Source: Metridium senile (taxonomy: Eukaryota; Cnidaria; Anthozoa; Actiniaria; Metridiidae). Taken from it: 64,000 bases of DNA. This document shows, in pieces, positions 25,301-39,863 of the stretch. Every line of letters starts with the position of its first letter. Position 1 is the stretch's first letter. Made by a program: the position numbers and the translations under genes. The notes beneath the pieces are model-generated. The model was not told the origin of the DNA, made no database searches, and was given only the letters and a program-made list of their open reading frames with translations. The DNA lies in assembly GCA_949775045.1 (NCBI GenBank), contig OX459108.1, positions 5,645,961 through 5,709,960 of the forward strand, in the 5' to 3' direction.

Positions 25301-28300
25301 TTCGGCACAAAATTTTGGCCTAGTCCCTGTTAGTAATGTCTGAGAATATTAGAGCATTCTGATAAATGCCCAAGATTTTATTTAGAAAAAACTACAAAAT
25401 CCTACCCAGAATGCAATATGCCCTATAGGGTGATGTGAAAATGTGTCAAAAAGATCGGGGTTTTCGGCACAAAATTTTCGCCTAGTCCCTGTTAGTAATG
25501 TCTGAGAATATTAGAGCATTCTGATAAATGCCCAAGATTTTATTTAGAAAAAAACTACAAAATCCTACCCAGAATGCAATATGCCCTATAGGGTGATGTG
25601 AAAATGTGTCAAAAAGATCGGGGTTTTCGGCACAAAATTTTGGCCTAGTCCCTGTTAGTAATATCTGAGAATATTAGAGCATTTTGATAAATGCCCAAGA
25701 TTTTATTTAGAAAAAAATACAAAATCCTACCCAGAATGCAATATGCCCTATAGGGTGATGTAAAAATGTGTCAAAAAGATCGGGGTTTTCGGCACAAAAT
25801 TTTCGCCTAGTCCCTGTTAGTAATGTCTGAGAATATTAGAGCATTCTGATAAATGCCCAAGATTTTATTTAGAAAAAAATACAAAATCCTACCCAGAATG
25901 CAATATGCCCTATAGGGTGATGTAAAAATGTGTCAAAAAGATCGGGGTTTTCGGCACAAAATTTTCGCCTAGTCCCTGTTAGTAATGTCTGAGAATACTA
26001 GAGCATTCTGATAAATGCCTAAGATTTTATTTAGAAAAAGCTATAAAATCCTACCCAGAATGCAATATGCCCTATAGGGTGATGTGAAAATGTGTCAAAA
26101 AGATCGAGGTTTTCGGCACAAAATTTTTGCTTAGTCCCTGTTAGTAATGTCTGAGAATATTAGAGCATTCTGATAAATGCCCAAGATTTTATTTAGAAAA
26201 AGCTACAAAATCCTACCCAGAATGCAATATGCCCTATAGGGTGATGTGAAAATGTGTCAAAAAGATCGGGGTTTTCGGCACAAAATTTTGGCCTAGTCCC
26301 TGTTAGTAATGTCTGAGAATATTAGAGCATTCTGATAAATGCCCAAGATTTTATTTAGAAAAAAATACAAAATCCTACCCAGAATGCAATATGCCCTATA
26401 GGGTGATGTGAAAATGTGTCAAAAAGATCGGGGTTTTCGGCACAAAATTTTGGCCTAGTCCCTGTTAGTAATGTCTGAGAATATTAGAGCATTCTGATAA
26501 ATGCCCAAGATTTTATTTAGAGAAAACTACAAAATCCTACCCAGAATGCAATATGCCCTATAGGGTGATGTGAAAATGTGTCAAAAAGATCGGGGTTTTC
26601 GGCACAAAATTTTGGCCTAGTCCCTGTTAGTAATGTCTGAGAATATTAGAGCATTCTGATAAATGCCCAAGATTTTATTTAGAAAAAAATACAAAATCCT
26701 ACCCAGAATGCAATATGCCCTATAGGGTGATGTGAAAATGTGTCAAAAAGATCGGGGTTTTCGGCACAAAATTTTCGCCTAGTCCCTGTTAGTAATGTCT
26801 GAGAATACTAGAGCATTCTGATAAATGCCCAAGATTTTATTTAGAAAAAGCTACAAAATCCTACCCAGAATGCAATATGCCCTATAGAGTGATGTGAAAA
26901 TGTGTCAAAAAGATCGGGATTTTCGGCACAAAATTTTGGCCTAGTCCCTGTTAGTAATGTCTGAGAATATTAGAGCATTCTGATAAATGCCCAAGATTTT
27001 ATTTAGAAAAAGCTACAAAATCCTACCCAGAATGCAATATGCCCTATAGGGTGATGTGAAAATGTGTCAAAAAGATCGGGGTTTTCGGCACAAAATTTTG
27101 GCCTAGTCCCTGTTAGTAATGTCTGAGAATATTAGAGCATTCTGATAAATGCCCAAGATTTTATTTAGAAAAAAACTACAAAATCCTACCCAGAATGCAA
27201 TATGCCCTATAGGGTGATGTGAAAATGTGTCAAAAAGATCGGGGTTTTCGGCACAAAATTTTGGCCTAGTCCCTGTTAGTAATGTCTGAGAATATTAGAG
27301 CATTCTGATAAATGCCCAAGATTTTATTTAGAAAAAACTACAAAATCCTACCCAGAATGCAATATGCCCTATAGGGTGATGTGAAAATGTGTCAAAAAGA
27401 TCGGGGTTTTCGGCACAAAATTTTCGCCTAGTCCCTGTTAGTAATGTCTGAGAATACTAGAGCATTCTGATAAATGCCTAAGATTTTATTTAGAAAAAGC
27501 TACAAAATCCTACCCAGAATGCAATATGCCCTATAGGGTGATGTGAAAATGTGTCAAAAAGATCGAGGTTTTCGGCACAAAATTTTTGCTTAGTCCCTGT
27601 TAGTAATGTCTGAGAATATTAGAGCATTCTGATAAATGCCCAAGATTTTATTTAGAAAAAACTACAAAATCCTACCCAGAATGCAATATGCCCTATAGGG
27701 TGATGTGAAACTGTGTCAAAAAGATCGGGGTTTTCGGCACAAAATTTTCGCCTAGTCCCTGTTAGTAATGTCTGAGAATATTAGAGCATTCTGATAAATG
27801 CCCAAGATTTTATTTAGAGAAAACTACAAAATCCTACCCAGAATGCAATATGCCCTATAGGGTGATGTGAAAATGTGTCAAAAAGATCGGGGTTTTCGGC
27901 ACAAAATTTTCGCCTAGTCCCTGTTAGTAATGTCTGAGAATACTAGAGCATTCTGATAAATGCCTAAGATTTTATTTAGAAAAAGCTACAAAATCCTACC
28001 CAGAATGCAATATGCCCTATAGGGTGATGTGAAAATGTGTCAAAAAGATCGAGGTTTTCGGCACAAAATTTTTGCTTAGTCCCTGTTAGTAATGTCTGAG
28101 AATATTAGAGCATTCTGATAAATGCCCAAGATTTTATTTAGAAAAAAATACAAAATCCTACCCAGAATGCAATATGCCCTATAGGGTGATGTGAAACTGT
28201 GTCAAAAAGATCGGGGTTTTCGGCACAAAATTTTCGCCTAGTCCCTGTTAGTAATGTCTGAGAATATTAGAGCATTCTGATAAATGCCCAAGATTTTATT

Positions 28301-28407
28301 TAGAGAAAACTACAAAATCCTACCCAGAATGCAATATGCCCTATAGGGTGATGTGAAAATGTGTCAAAAAGATCGGGGTTTTCGGCTCCAAATTTTCGCC
28401 TAGTCCC
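22315..28407 (+). repeat. Higher-order unit 11: B block with early B-to-A switch + ~30 A monomers
   Basis: The B block is 22315 to about 23476. Here b8 changes to class A earlier than in all other units: ccttatgccc is followed at once by tatagggtgatg instead of tttgggatttgc. The A run, about 23477-28407, is the longest in the window, with roughly 30 copies. It has its own internal structure: a 7-monomer duplication of 1,136 bp (gatgtaaaaatg at 24621/24783 and again at 25757/25919) and a 3-monomer duplication (gatgtgaaactg near 27709 and 28191). Confidence 0.88.
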
Positions 28408-31400
28408 AGAATGCCTTATTGACTACCATAGGGGTCTCTAAAAGTCGTTAAAAAAAATCGGGGTTTTCGACTCAAACTGATCGCTTAGACCCCGAGAACA
28501 ATGTCTAGAAATATCTAAGCTTTTTGATAAAACCGAAAAATTCTATTTAGGAAAAACTACAAAATCATACCTAAAATGCCTTATAGCCTTTAGGATTTGC
28601 TAAAAATGTGTCAAAAAAATCGGGGATTTCGACTCAAACTGATCGCTAGGACCCCGAGAACAATGTCTAGAAATATCTAAGCTTGCTGATAAAACCGAAA
28701 AATTCTATTTAGCAAAAACTACAAAATCATACCCAGAATGCCTTATTGCCATTGGGATTTGCTAAAAATGTGTCAAAACAATCGGGGTTTCAACTCAAAC
28801 TGATCGCTAGGACCCCGAGAACAATGTCTAGAAATATCTAAGCTTTCTTGTATAACCGAAAAATTCTATTTAGGAAAAACTACAAAAACCTTACCCAGAA
28901 TGCTCTATAGACTAACATAGGGGTTTCTTAAAGTCGTTAAAAAAAATCGGGGTTTTCGACTCAAACTGATCGCTTAGACCCTGAGAACAATGTCTAGAAA
29001 TATCTAAGCTTTCTGATAAAACCGAAATATTCTATTTAGGAAAAACTACAAAATCATACCCAGAATGCCTTATAGACTACCATAGGGGTCTCTAAAAGTC
29101 GTTAAAAAAAATCGGGGTTTTCGACTCAAACTGATCGCTAGGACCATGAGAACAATGTCTAGAAATATCTAAGCTTTCTGATAAAACCGAAATATTCTAT
29201 TTAGGAAAAACTACAAAATCACACCCAGAATGCCTTATGGCCTTTGGGATTTGCTAAAAATGTGTCAAAACAATCGGGGTTTTCGACTCAAACTGATCGC
29301 TAGGACCATGAGAACAATGTCTAGAAATATCTAAGCTTTCTGATAAAATCGAATTATTCTATGAGGAAAAACTACAAAATCATACCCAGAATGCCTTATA
29401 GACTACCATAGGGGTCTCTAAAAGTCGTTAAAAAAAATCGGGGTTTTCGACTCAAACTGATCGCTAGGACCATGAGAACAATGTCTAGAAATATCTAAGC
29501 TTTCTGATAAAACCGAAATATTCTATTTAGGAAAAACTACAAAATCACACCCAGAATGCCTTATGGCCTTTGGGATTTGCTAAAAATGTGTCAAAACAAT
29601 CGGGGTTTTCGACTCAAACTGATCGCTAGGACCATGAGAACAATGTCTAGAAATATCTAAGCTTTCTGATAAAATCGAATTATTCTATGAGGAAAAACTA
29701 CAAAATCTTACCAAGAATGCCTTATGCCCTTTGGGATTTGCTAAAAATGTGTCAAAAAGATCGGGGTTTTCGGCACAAAATTTTCGCCTAGTCCCTGTTA
29801 GTAATGTCTGAGAATATTAGAGCATTCTGATAAATGCCCAAGATTTTATTTAGAAAAAACTACAAAATCCTACCCAGAATGCAATATGCCCTATAGGGTG
29901 ATGTGAAAATGTGTCAAAAAGATCGGGGTTTTCGGCACAAAATTTTCGCCTAGTCCCTGTTAGTAATGTCTGAGAATATTAGAGCATTCTGATAAATGCC
30001 CAAGATTTTATTTAGAAAAAACTACAAAATCCTACCCAGAATGCAATATGCCCTATAGGGTGATGTGAAAATGTGTCAAAAAGATCGGGGTTTTCGGCAC
30101 AAAATTTTCGCCTAGTCCCTGTTAGTAATGTCTGAGAATATTAGAGCATTCTGATAAATGCCCAAGATTTTATTTAGAAAAAACTACAAAATCCTACCCA
30201 GAATGCAATATGCCCTATAGGGTGATGTGAAAATGTGTCAAAAAGATCGGGGTTTTCGGCACAAAATTTTCGCCTAGTCCCTGTTAGTAATGTCTGAGAA
30301 TATTAGAGCATTCTGATAAATGCCCAAGATTTTATTTAGAAAAAACTACAAAATCCTACCCAGAATGCAATATGCCCTATAGGGTGATGTGAAAATGTGT
30401 CAAAAAGATCGGGGTTTTCGGCACAAAATTTTCGCCTAGTCCCTGTTAGTAATGTCTGAGAATATTAGAGCATTCTGATAAATGCCCAAGATTTTATTTA
30501 GAAAAAAATACAAAATCCTACCCAGAATGCAATATGCCCTATAGGGTGATGTGAAAATGTGTCAAAAAGATCGGGGTTTTCGGCACAAAATTTTGGCCTA
30601 GTCCCTGTTAGTAATGTCTGAGAATATTAGAGCATTCTGATAAATGCCCAAGATTTTATTTAGAAAAAACTACAAAATCCTACCCAGAATGCAATATGCC
30701 CTATAGAGTGATGTGAAAATGTGTCAAAAAGATCGGGATTTTCGGCACAAAATTTTCGCCTAGTCCCTGTTAGTAACGTCTGAGAATATTAGAGCATTCT
30801 GATAAATGCCCAAGATTTTATTTAGAAAAAGCTACAAAATCCTACCCAGAATGCAATATGCCCTATAGGGTGATGTGAAAATGTGTCAAAAAGATCGGGG
30901 TTTTCGGCACAAAATTTTCGCCTAGTCCCTGTTAGTAATGTCTGAGAATATTAGAGCATTCTGATAAATGCCCAAGATTTTATTTAGAAAAAAATACAAA
31001 ATCCTACCCAGAATGCAATATGCCCTATAGGGTGATGTGAAAATGTGTCAAAAAGATCGGGGTTTTCGGCACAAAATTTTCGCCTAGTCCCTGTTAGTAA
31101 TGTCTGAGAATATTAGAGCATTCTGATAAATGCCCAAGATTTTATTTAGAAAAAAATACAAAATCCTACCCAGAATGCAATATGCCCTATAGGGTGATGT
31201 GAAAATGTGTCAAAAAGATCGGGGTTTTCGGCACAAAATTTTCGCCTAGTCCCTGTTAGTAATGTCTGAGAATACTAGAGCATTTTGATAAATGCCCAAG
31301 ATTTTATTTAGAAAAAGCTACAAAATCCTACCCAGAATGCAATATGCCCTATACAGTGATGTGAAAATGTGTCAAAAAGATCGGGATTTTCGGCACAAAA

Positions 31401-33199
31401 TTTTCGCCTAGTCCCTGTTAGTAACGTCTGAGAATATTAGAGCATTCTGATAAATGCCCAAGATTTTATTTAGAAAAAGCTACAAAATCCTACCCAGAAT
31501 GCAATATGCCCTATAGGGTGATGTGAAAATGTGTCAAAAAGATCGGGGTTTTCGGCACAAAATTTTCGCCTAGTCCCTGTTAGTAATGTCTGAGAATATT
31601 AGAGCATTCTGATAAATGCCCAAGATTTTATTTAGAAAAAAATACAAAATCCTACCCAGAATGCAATATGCCCTATAGGGTGATGTGAAAATGTGTCAAA
31701 AAGATCGGGGTTTTCGGCACAAAATTTTCGCCTAGTCCCTGTTAGTAATGTCTGAGAATATTAGAGCATTCTGATAAATGCCCAAGATTTTATTTAGAAA
31801 CAAATACAAAATCCTACCCAGAATGCAATATGCCCTATAGGGTGATGTGAAAATGTGTCAAAAAGATCGGGGTTTTCGGCACAAAATTTTGGCCTAGTCC
31901 CTGTTAGTAATGTCTGAGAATACTAGAGCATTCTGATAAATGCCCAAGATTTTATTTAGAAAAAGCTACAAAATCCTACCCAGAATGCAATATGCCCTAT
32001 ACAGTGATGTGAAAATGTGTCAAAAAGATCGGGATTTTCGGCACAAAATTTTCGCCTAGTCCCTGTTAGTAATGTCTGAGAATATTAGAGCATTCTGATA
32101 AATGCCCAAGATTTTATTTAGAAAAAGCTACAAAATCCTACCCAGAATGCAATATGCCCTATAGCGTGATGTGAAAATGTGTCAAAAAGATTGGGATTTT
32201 CGGCACAAAATTTTCGCCTAGTCCCTGTTAGTAATGTCTGAGAATATTAGAGCATTCTGATAAATGCCCAAGATTTTATTTAGAAAAAAAACTACAAAAT
32301 CCTACCCAGAATGCAATATGCCCTATAGGGTGATGTGAAAATGTGTCAAAAAGATCGGGGTTTTCGGCACAAAATTTTCGCCTAGTCCCTGTTAGTAATG
32401 TCTGAGAATACTAGAGCATTCTGATAAATGCCTAAGATTTTATTTAGAAAAAGCTACAAAATCCTACCCAGAATGCAATATGCCCTATAGGGTGATGTGA
32501 AAATGTGTCAAAAAGATCGAGGTTTTCGGCACAAAATTTTTGCTTAGTCCCTGTTAGTAATGTCTGAGAATATTAGAGCATTCTGATAAATGCCCAAGAT
32601 TTTATTTAGAAAAAGCTACAAAATCCTACCCAGAATGCAATATGCCCTATAGGGTGATGTGAAAATGTGTCAAAAAGATCGGGGTTTTCGGCTCAAAATT
32701 TTCGCCTAGTCCCTGTTAGTAATGTCTGAGAATATTAGAGCATTCTGATAAATGCCCAAGATTTTATTTAGAAAAAGCTACAAAATCCTACCCAGATTGC
32801 AATATGCCCTATAGGGTGATGTGAAAATGTGTCAAAAAGATCGGGGTTTTAGGTAAAAAATTTTGGCCTAGTCCCTGTTAGTAATGTCTGAGAATACTAG
32901 AGCATTCTGATAAATGCCCAAGATTTTATTTAGAAAAAGCTACAAAATCCTACCCAGAATGCAATATGCCCTATAGAGTGATGTGAAAATGTGTCAAAAA
33001 GATCGGGATTTTCGGCACAAAATTTTCGCCTAGTCCCTGTTAGTAATGTCTGAGAATATTAGAGCATTCTGATAAATGCCCAAGATTTTATTTAGAAAAA
33101 GCTACAAAATCCTACCCAGAATGCAATATGCCCTATAGGGTGATGTGAAAATGTGTCAAAAAGATCGGGGTTTTCGGCTCAAAATTTTCGCCTAGTCCC
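28408..33199 (+). repeat. Higher-order unit 12: rearranged B block + 21 A monomers
   Basis: The B block is 28408-29758. Monomers b1 and b2 are fused (b1 beginning, b2 ending cgcttagaccccg), which removes one x monomer, and b6 to b8 are repeated once. Both b8 copies carry ctatgagg in place of ctatttagg (near 29361 and 29685), a 3-bp loss shared with units 13 and 14. The A run is 29759-33199, about 21 copies, with variants cagattgcaatatg and gttttaggtaaaa near its end. Confidence 0.88.
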
Positions 33200-36100
33200 A
33201 GAATGCCTTATTGACTACCATAGGGGTCTCTAAAAGTCGTTAAAAAAAATCGGGGTTTTCGACTCAAACTGATCGCTTAGACCCCGAGAACAATGTCTAG
33301 AAATATCTAAGCTTTTTGATAAAACCGAAAAATTCTATTTAGGAAAAACTACAAAATCATACCTAAAATGCCTTATAGCCTTTAGGATTTGCTAAAAATG
33401 TGTCAAAAAAATCGGGGATTTCGACTCAAACTGATCGCTAGGACCCCGAGAACAATGTCTAGAAATATCTAAGCTTGCTGATAAAACCGAAAAATTCTAT
33501 TTAGCAAAAACTACAAAATCATACCCAGAATGCCTTATTGCCATTGGGATTTGCTAAAAATGTGTCAAAACAATCGGGGTTTCAACTCAAACTGATCGCT
33601 AGGACCCCGAGAACAATGTCTAGAAATATCTAAGCTTTCTTGTATAACCGAAAAATTCTATTTAGGAAAAACTACAAAAACCTTACCCAGAATGCTCTAT
33701 AGACTAACATAGGGGTTTCTTAAAGTCGTTAAAAAAAATCGGGGTTTTCGACTCAAACTGATCGCTTAGACCCTGAGAACAATGTCTAGAAATATCTAAG
33801 CTTTCTGATAAAACCGAAATATTCTATTTAGGAAAAACTACAAAATCATACCCAGAATGCCTTATAGACTACCATAGGGGTCTCTAAAAGTCGTTAAAAA
33901 AAATCGGGGTTTTCGACTCAAACTGATCGCTAGGACCATGAGAACAATGTCTAGAAATATCTAAGCTTTCTGATAAAACCGAAATATTCTATTTAGGAAA
34001 AACTACAAAATCACACCCAGAATGCCTTATGGCCTTTGGGATTTGCTAAAAATGTGTCAAAACAATCGGGGTTTTCGACTCAAACTGATCGCTAGGACCA
34101 TGAGAACAATGTCTAGAAATATCTAAGCTTTCTGATAAAATCGAATTATTCTATGAGGAAAAACTACAAAATCTTACCAAGAATGCCTTATGCCCTTTGG
34201 GATTTGCTAAAAATGTGTCAAAAAGATCGGGGTTTTCGGCACAAAATTTTCGCCTAGTCCCTGTTAGTAATGTCTGAGAATATTAGAGCATTCTGATAAA
34301 TGCCCAAGATTTTATTTAGAAAAAACTACAAAATCCTACCCAGAATGCAATATGCCCTATAGGGTGATGTGAAAATGTGTCAAAAAGATCGGGGTTTTCG
34401 GCACAAAATTTTCGCCTAGTCCCTGTTAGTAATGTCTGAGAATATTAGAGCATTCTGATAAATGCCCAAGATTTTATTTAGAAAAAACTACAAAATCCTA
34501 CCCAGAATGCAATATGCCCTATAGGGTGATGTGAAAATGTGTCAAAAAGATCGGGGTTTTCGGCACAAAATTTTCGCCTAGTCCCTGTTAGTAATGTCTG
34601 AGAATATTAGAGCATTCTGATAAATGCCCAAGATTTTATTTAGAAAAAAATACAAAATCCTACCCAGAATGCAATATGCCCTATAGGGTGATGTGAAAAT
34701 GTGTCAAAAAGATCGGGGTTTTCGGCACAAAATTTTGGCCTAGTCCCTGTTAGTAATGTCTGAGAATATTAGAGCATTCTGATAAATGCCCAAGATTTTA
34801 TTTAGAAAAAACTACAAAATCCTACCCAGAATGCAATATGCCCTATAGAGTGATGTGAAAATGTGTCAAAAAGATCGGGATTTTCGGCACAAAATTTTCG
34901 CCTAGTCCCTGTTAGTAACGTCTGAGAATATTAGAGCATTCTGATAAATGCCCAAGATTTTATTTAGAAAAAGCTACAAAATCCTACCCAGAATGCAATA
35001 TGCCCTATAGGGTGATGTGAAAATGTGTCAAAAAGATCGGGGTTTTCGGCACAAAATTTTCGCCTAGTCCCTGTTAGTAATGTCTGAGAATATTAGAGCA
35101 TTCTGATAAATGCCCAAGATTTTATTTAGAAAAAAATACAAAATCCTACCCAGAATGCAATATGCCCTATAGGGTGATGTGAAAATGTGTCAAAAAGATC
35201 GGGGTTTTCGGCACAAAATTTTCGCCTAGTCCCTGTTAGTAATGTCTGAGAATATTAGAGCATTCTGATAAATGCCCAAGATTTTATTTAGAAAAAAATA
35301 CAAAATCCTACCCAGAATGCAATATGCCCTATAGGGTGATGTGAAAATGTGTCAAAAAGATCGGGGTTTTCGGCACAAAATTTTCGCCTAGTCCCTGTTA
35401 GTAATGTCTGAGAATACTAGAGCATTTTGATAAATGCCCAAGATTTTATTTAGAAAAAGCTACAAAATCCTACCCAGAATGCAATATGCCCTATACAGTG
35501 ATGTGAAAATGTGTCAAAAAGATCGGGATTTTCGGCACAAAATTTTCGCCTAGTCCCTGTTAGTAACGTCTGAGAATATTAGAGCATTCTGATAAATGCC
35601 CAAGATTTTATTTAGAAAAAGCTACAAAATCCTACCCAGAATGCAATATGCCCTATAGGGTGATGTGAAAATGTGTCAAAAAGATCGGGGTTTTCGGCAC
35701 AAAATTTTCGCCTAGTCCCTGTTAGTAATGTCTGAGAATATTAGAGCATTCTGATAAATGCCCAAGATTTTATTTAGAAAAAAATACAAAATCCTACCCA
35801 GAATGCAATATGCCCTATAGGGTGATGTGAAAATGTGTCAAAAAGATCGGGGTTTTCGGCACAAAATTTTCGCCTAGTCCCTGTTAGTAATGTCTGAGAA
35901 TATTAGAGCATTCTGATAAATGCCCAAGATTTTATTTAGAAAAAAATACAAAATCCTACCCAGAATGCAATATGCCCTATAGGGTGATGTGAAAATGTGT
36001 CAAAAAGATCGGGGTTTTCGGCACAAAATTTTGGCCTAGTCCCTGTTAGTAATGTCTGAGAATACTAGAGCATTCTGATAAATGCCCAAGATTTTATTTA

Positions 36101-37667
36101 GAAAAAGCTACAAAATCCTACCCAGAATGCAATATGCCCTATACAGTGATGTGAAAATGTGTCAAAAAGATCGGGATTTTCGGCACAAAATTTTCGCCTA
36201 GTCCCTGTTAGTAATGTCTGAGAATATTAGAGCATTCTGATAAATGCCCAAGATTTTATTTAGAAAAAGCTACAAAATCCTACCCAGAATGCAATATGCC
36301 CTATAGGGTGATGTGAAAATGTGTCAAAAAGATTGGGATTTTCGGCACAAAATTTTGGCCTAGTCCCTGTTAGTAATGTCTGAGAATATTAGAGCATTCT
36401 GATAAATGCCCAAGATTTTATTTAGAAAAAAAACTACAAAATCCTACCCAGAATGCAATATGCCCTATAGGGTGATGTGAAAATGTGTCAAAAAGATCGA
36501 GGTTTTCGGCACAAAATTTTTGCTTAGTCCCTGTTAGTAATGTCTGAGAATATTAGAGCATTCTGATAAATGCCCAAGATTTTATTTAGAAAAAGCTACA
36601 AAATCCTACCCAGAATGCAATATGCCCTATAGGGTGATGTGAAAATGTGTCAAAAAGATCGGGGTTTTCGGCTCAAAATTTTCGCCTAGTCCCTGTTAGT
36701 AATGTCTGAGAATATTAGAGCATTCTGATAAATGCCCAAGATTTTATTTAGAAAAAGCTACAAAATCCTACCCAGAATGCAATATGCCCTATAGGGTGAT
36801 GTGAAAATGTGTCAAAAAGATCGGGGTTTTCGGCACAAAATTTTCGCCTAGTCCCTGTTAGTAATGTCTGAGAATATTAGAGCATTCTGATAAATGCCCA
36901 AGATTTTATTTAGAAAAAACTATAAAATCCTACCCAGAATGCAATATGCCGTATAGGGTGATGTGAAAATGTGTCAAAAAGATCGGGATTTTCGGCACAA
37001 AATTTTGGCCTAGTCCCTGTTAGTAATGTCTGAGAATATTAGAGCATTCTGATAAATGCCCAAGATTTTATTTAGAAAAAAACTACAAAATCCTACCCAG
37101 AATGCAATATGCCCTATAGGGTGATGTGAAAATGTGTCAAAAAGATCGGGGTTTTCGGCACAAAATTTTGGCCTAGTCCCTGTTAGTAATGTCTGAGAAT
37201 ATTAGAGCATTCTGATAAATGCCCAAGATTTTATTTAGAAAAAAAATACAAAATCCTACCCAGAATGCAATATGCCCTATAGGGTGATGTGAAAATGTGT
37301 CAAAAAGATCGGGGTTTTCGGCACAAAATTTTGGCCTAGTCCCTGTTAGTAATGTCTGAGAATACTAGAGCATTCTGATAAATGCCCAAGATTTTATTTA
37401 GAAAAAGCTACAAAATCCTACCCAGAATGCAATATGCCCTATAGAGTGATGTGAAAATGTGTCAAAAAGATCGGGATTTTCGGCACAAAATTTTCGCCTA
37501 GTCCCTGTTAGTAATGTCTGAGAATATTAGAGCATTCTGATAAATGCCCAAGATTTTATTTAGAAAAAGCTACAAAATCCTACCCAGAATGCAATATGCC
37601 CTATAGGGTGATGTGAAAATGTGTCAAAAAGATCGGGGTTTTCGGCTCAAAATTTTCGCCTAGTCCC
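33200..37667 (+). repeat. Higher-order unit 13: 7-monomer B block + 21 A monomers (4,468 bp)
   Basis: The B block is 33200-34224 (b1/b2 fused, ctatgagg in b8 at 34151) and the A run 34225-37667. The A run follows the order of variants in the unit 12 A run closely, giving a repeat of about 4,468 bp measured between the ctatgagg markers at 29685, 34151 and 38619. Confidence 0.9.
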
Positions 37668-39863
37668 AGAATGCCTTATTGACTACCATAGGGGTCTCTA
37701 AAAGTCGTTAAAAAAAATCGGGGTTTTCGACTCAAACTGATCGCTTAGACCCCGAGAACAATGTCTAGAAATATCTAAGCTTTTTGATAAAACCGAAAAA
37801 TTCTATTTAGGAAAAACTACAAAATCATACCTAAAATGCCTTATAGCCTTTAGGATTTGCTAAAAATGTGTCAAAAAAATCGGGGATTTCGACTCAAACT
37901 GATCGCTAGGACCCCGAGAACAATGTCTAGAAATATCTAAGCTTGCTGATAAAACCGAAAAATTCTATTTAGCAAAAACTACAAAATCATACCCAGAATG
38001 CCTTATTGCCATTGGGATTTGCTAAAAATGTGTCAAAACAATCGGGGTTTCAACTCAAACTGATCGCTAGGACCCCGAGAACAATGTCTAGAAATATCTA
38101 AGCTTTCTTGTATAACCGAAAAATTCTATTTAGGAAAAACTACAAAAACCTTACCCAGAATGCTCTATAGACTAACATAGGGGTTTCTTAAAGTCGTTAA
38201 AAAAAATCGGGGTTTTCGACTCAAACTGATCGCTTAGACCCTGAGAACAATGTCTAGAAATATCTAAGCTTTCTGATAAAACCGAAATATTCTATTTAGG
38301 AAAAACTACAAAATCATACCCAGAATGCCTTATAGACTACCATAGGGGTCTCTAAAAGTCGTTAAAAAAAATCGGGGTTTTCGACTCAAACTGATCGCTA
38401 GGACCATGAGAACAATGTCTAGAAATATCTAAGCTTTCTGATAAAACCGAAATATTCTATTTAGGAAAAACTACAAAATCACACCCAGAATGCCTTATGG
38501 CCTTTGGGATTTGCTAAAAATGTGTCAAAACAATCGGGGTTTTCGACTCAAACTGATCGCTAGGACCATGAGAACAATGTCTAGAAATATCTAAGCTTTC
38601 TGATAAAATCGAATTATTCTATGAGGAAAAACTACAAAATCTTACCAAGAATGCCTTATGCCCTTTGGGATTTGCTAAAAATGTGTCAAAAAGATCGGGG
38701 TTTTCGGCACAAAATTTTCGCTTAGTCCCTGTTAGTAATGTCTGAGAATATTAGAGCATTCTGATAAATGCCCAAGATTTTATTTAGAAAAAACTACAAA
38801 ATCCTACCCAGAATGCAATATGCCCTATAGGGTGATGTGAAAATGTGTCAAAAAGATCGGGGTTTTCGGCACAAAATTTTCGCCTAGTCCCTGTTAGTAA
38901 TGTCTGAGAATATTAGAGCATTCTGATAAATGCCCAAGATTTTATTTAGAAAAAACTACAAAATCCTACCCAGAATGCAATATGCCCTATAGGGTGATGT
39001 GAAAATGTGTCAAAAAGATCGGGGTTTTCGGCACAAAATTTTCGCCTAGTCCCTGTTAGTAATGTCTGAGAATATTAGAGCATTCTGATAAATGCCCAAG
39101 ATTTTATTTAGAAAAAACTACAAAATCCTACCCAGAATGCAATATGCCCTATAGGGTGATGTGAAAATGTGTCAAAAAGATCGGGGTTTTCGGCACAAAA
39201 TTTTCGCCTAGTCCCTGTTAGTAATGTCTGAGAATATTAGAGCATTCTGATAAATGCCCAAGATTTTATTTAGAAAAAAATACAAAATCCTACCCAGAAT
39301 GCAATATGCCCTATAGGGTGATGTGAAAATGTGTCAAAAAGATCGGGGTTTTCGGCACAAAATTTTCGCCTAGTCCCTGTTAGTAATGTCTGAGAATATT
39401 AGAGCATTCTGATAAATGCCCAAGATTTTATTTAGAAAAAGCTACAAAATCCTACCCAGATTGCAATATGCCCTATAGGGTGATGTGAAAATGTGTCAAA
39501 AAGATCGGGGTTTTAGGTAAAAAATTTTGGCCTAGTCCCTGTTAGTAATGTCTGAGAATACTAGAGCATTCTGATAAATGCCCAAGATTTTATTTAGAAA
39601 AAGCTACAAAATCCTACCCAGAATGCAATATGCCCTATAGGGTGATGTGAAAATGTGTCAAACAGATCGGGGTTTTCGGCACAAAATTTTCGCCTAGTCC
39701 CTGTTAGTAATGTCTGAGAATATTAGAGCATTCTGATAAATGCCCAAGATTTTATTTAGAAAAAACTACAAAATCCTACCCAGAATGCAATATGCCCTAT
39801 AGGGTGATGTGACAATGTGTCAAAAAGATCGGGGTTTTCGGCTCAAAATTTTCGCCTAGTCCC
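37668..39863 (+). repeat. Higher-order unit 14: 7-monomer B block + 7 A monomers
   Basis: The B block is 37668-38692, of the unit 13 type with fused b1/b2 and ctatgagg. The A run is 38693-39863 (37 + 7x162 bp). Late A copies carry cagattgcaatatg, gttttaggtaaaa, gtgtcaaacag and gtgacaatgtg. The same linked set reappears 5,051 bp downstream. Confidence 0.9.
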
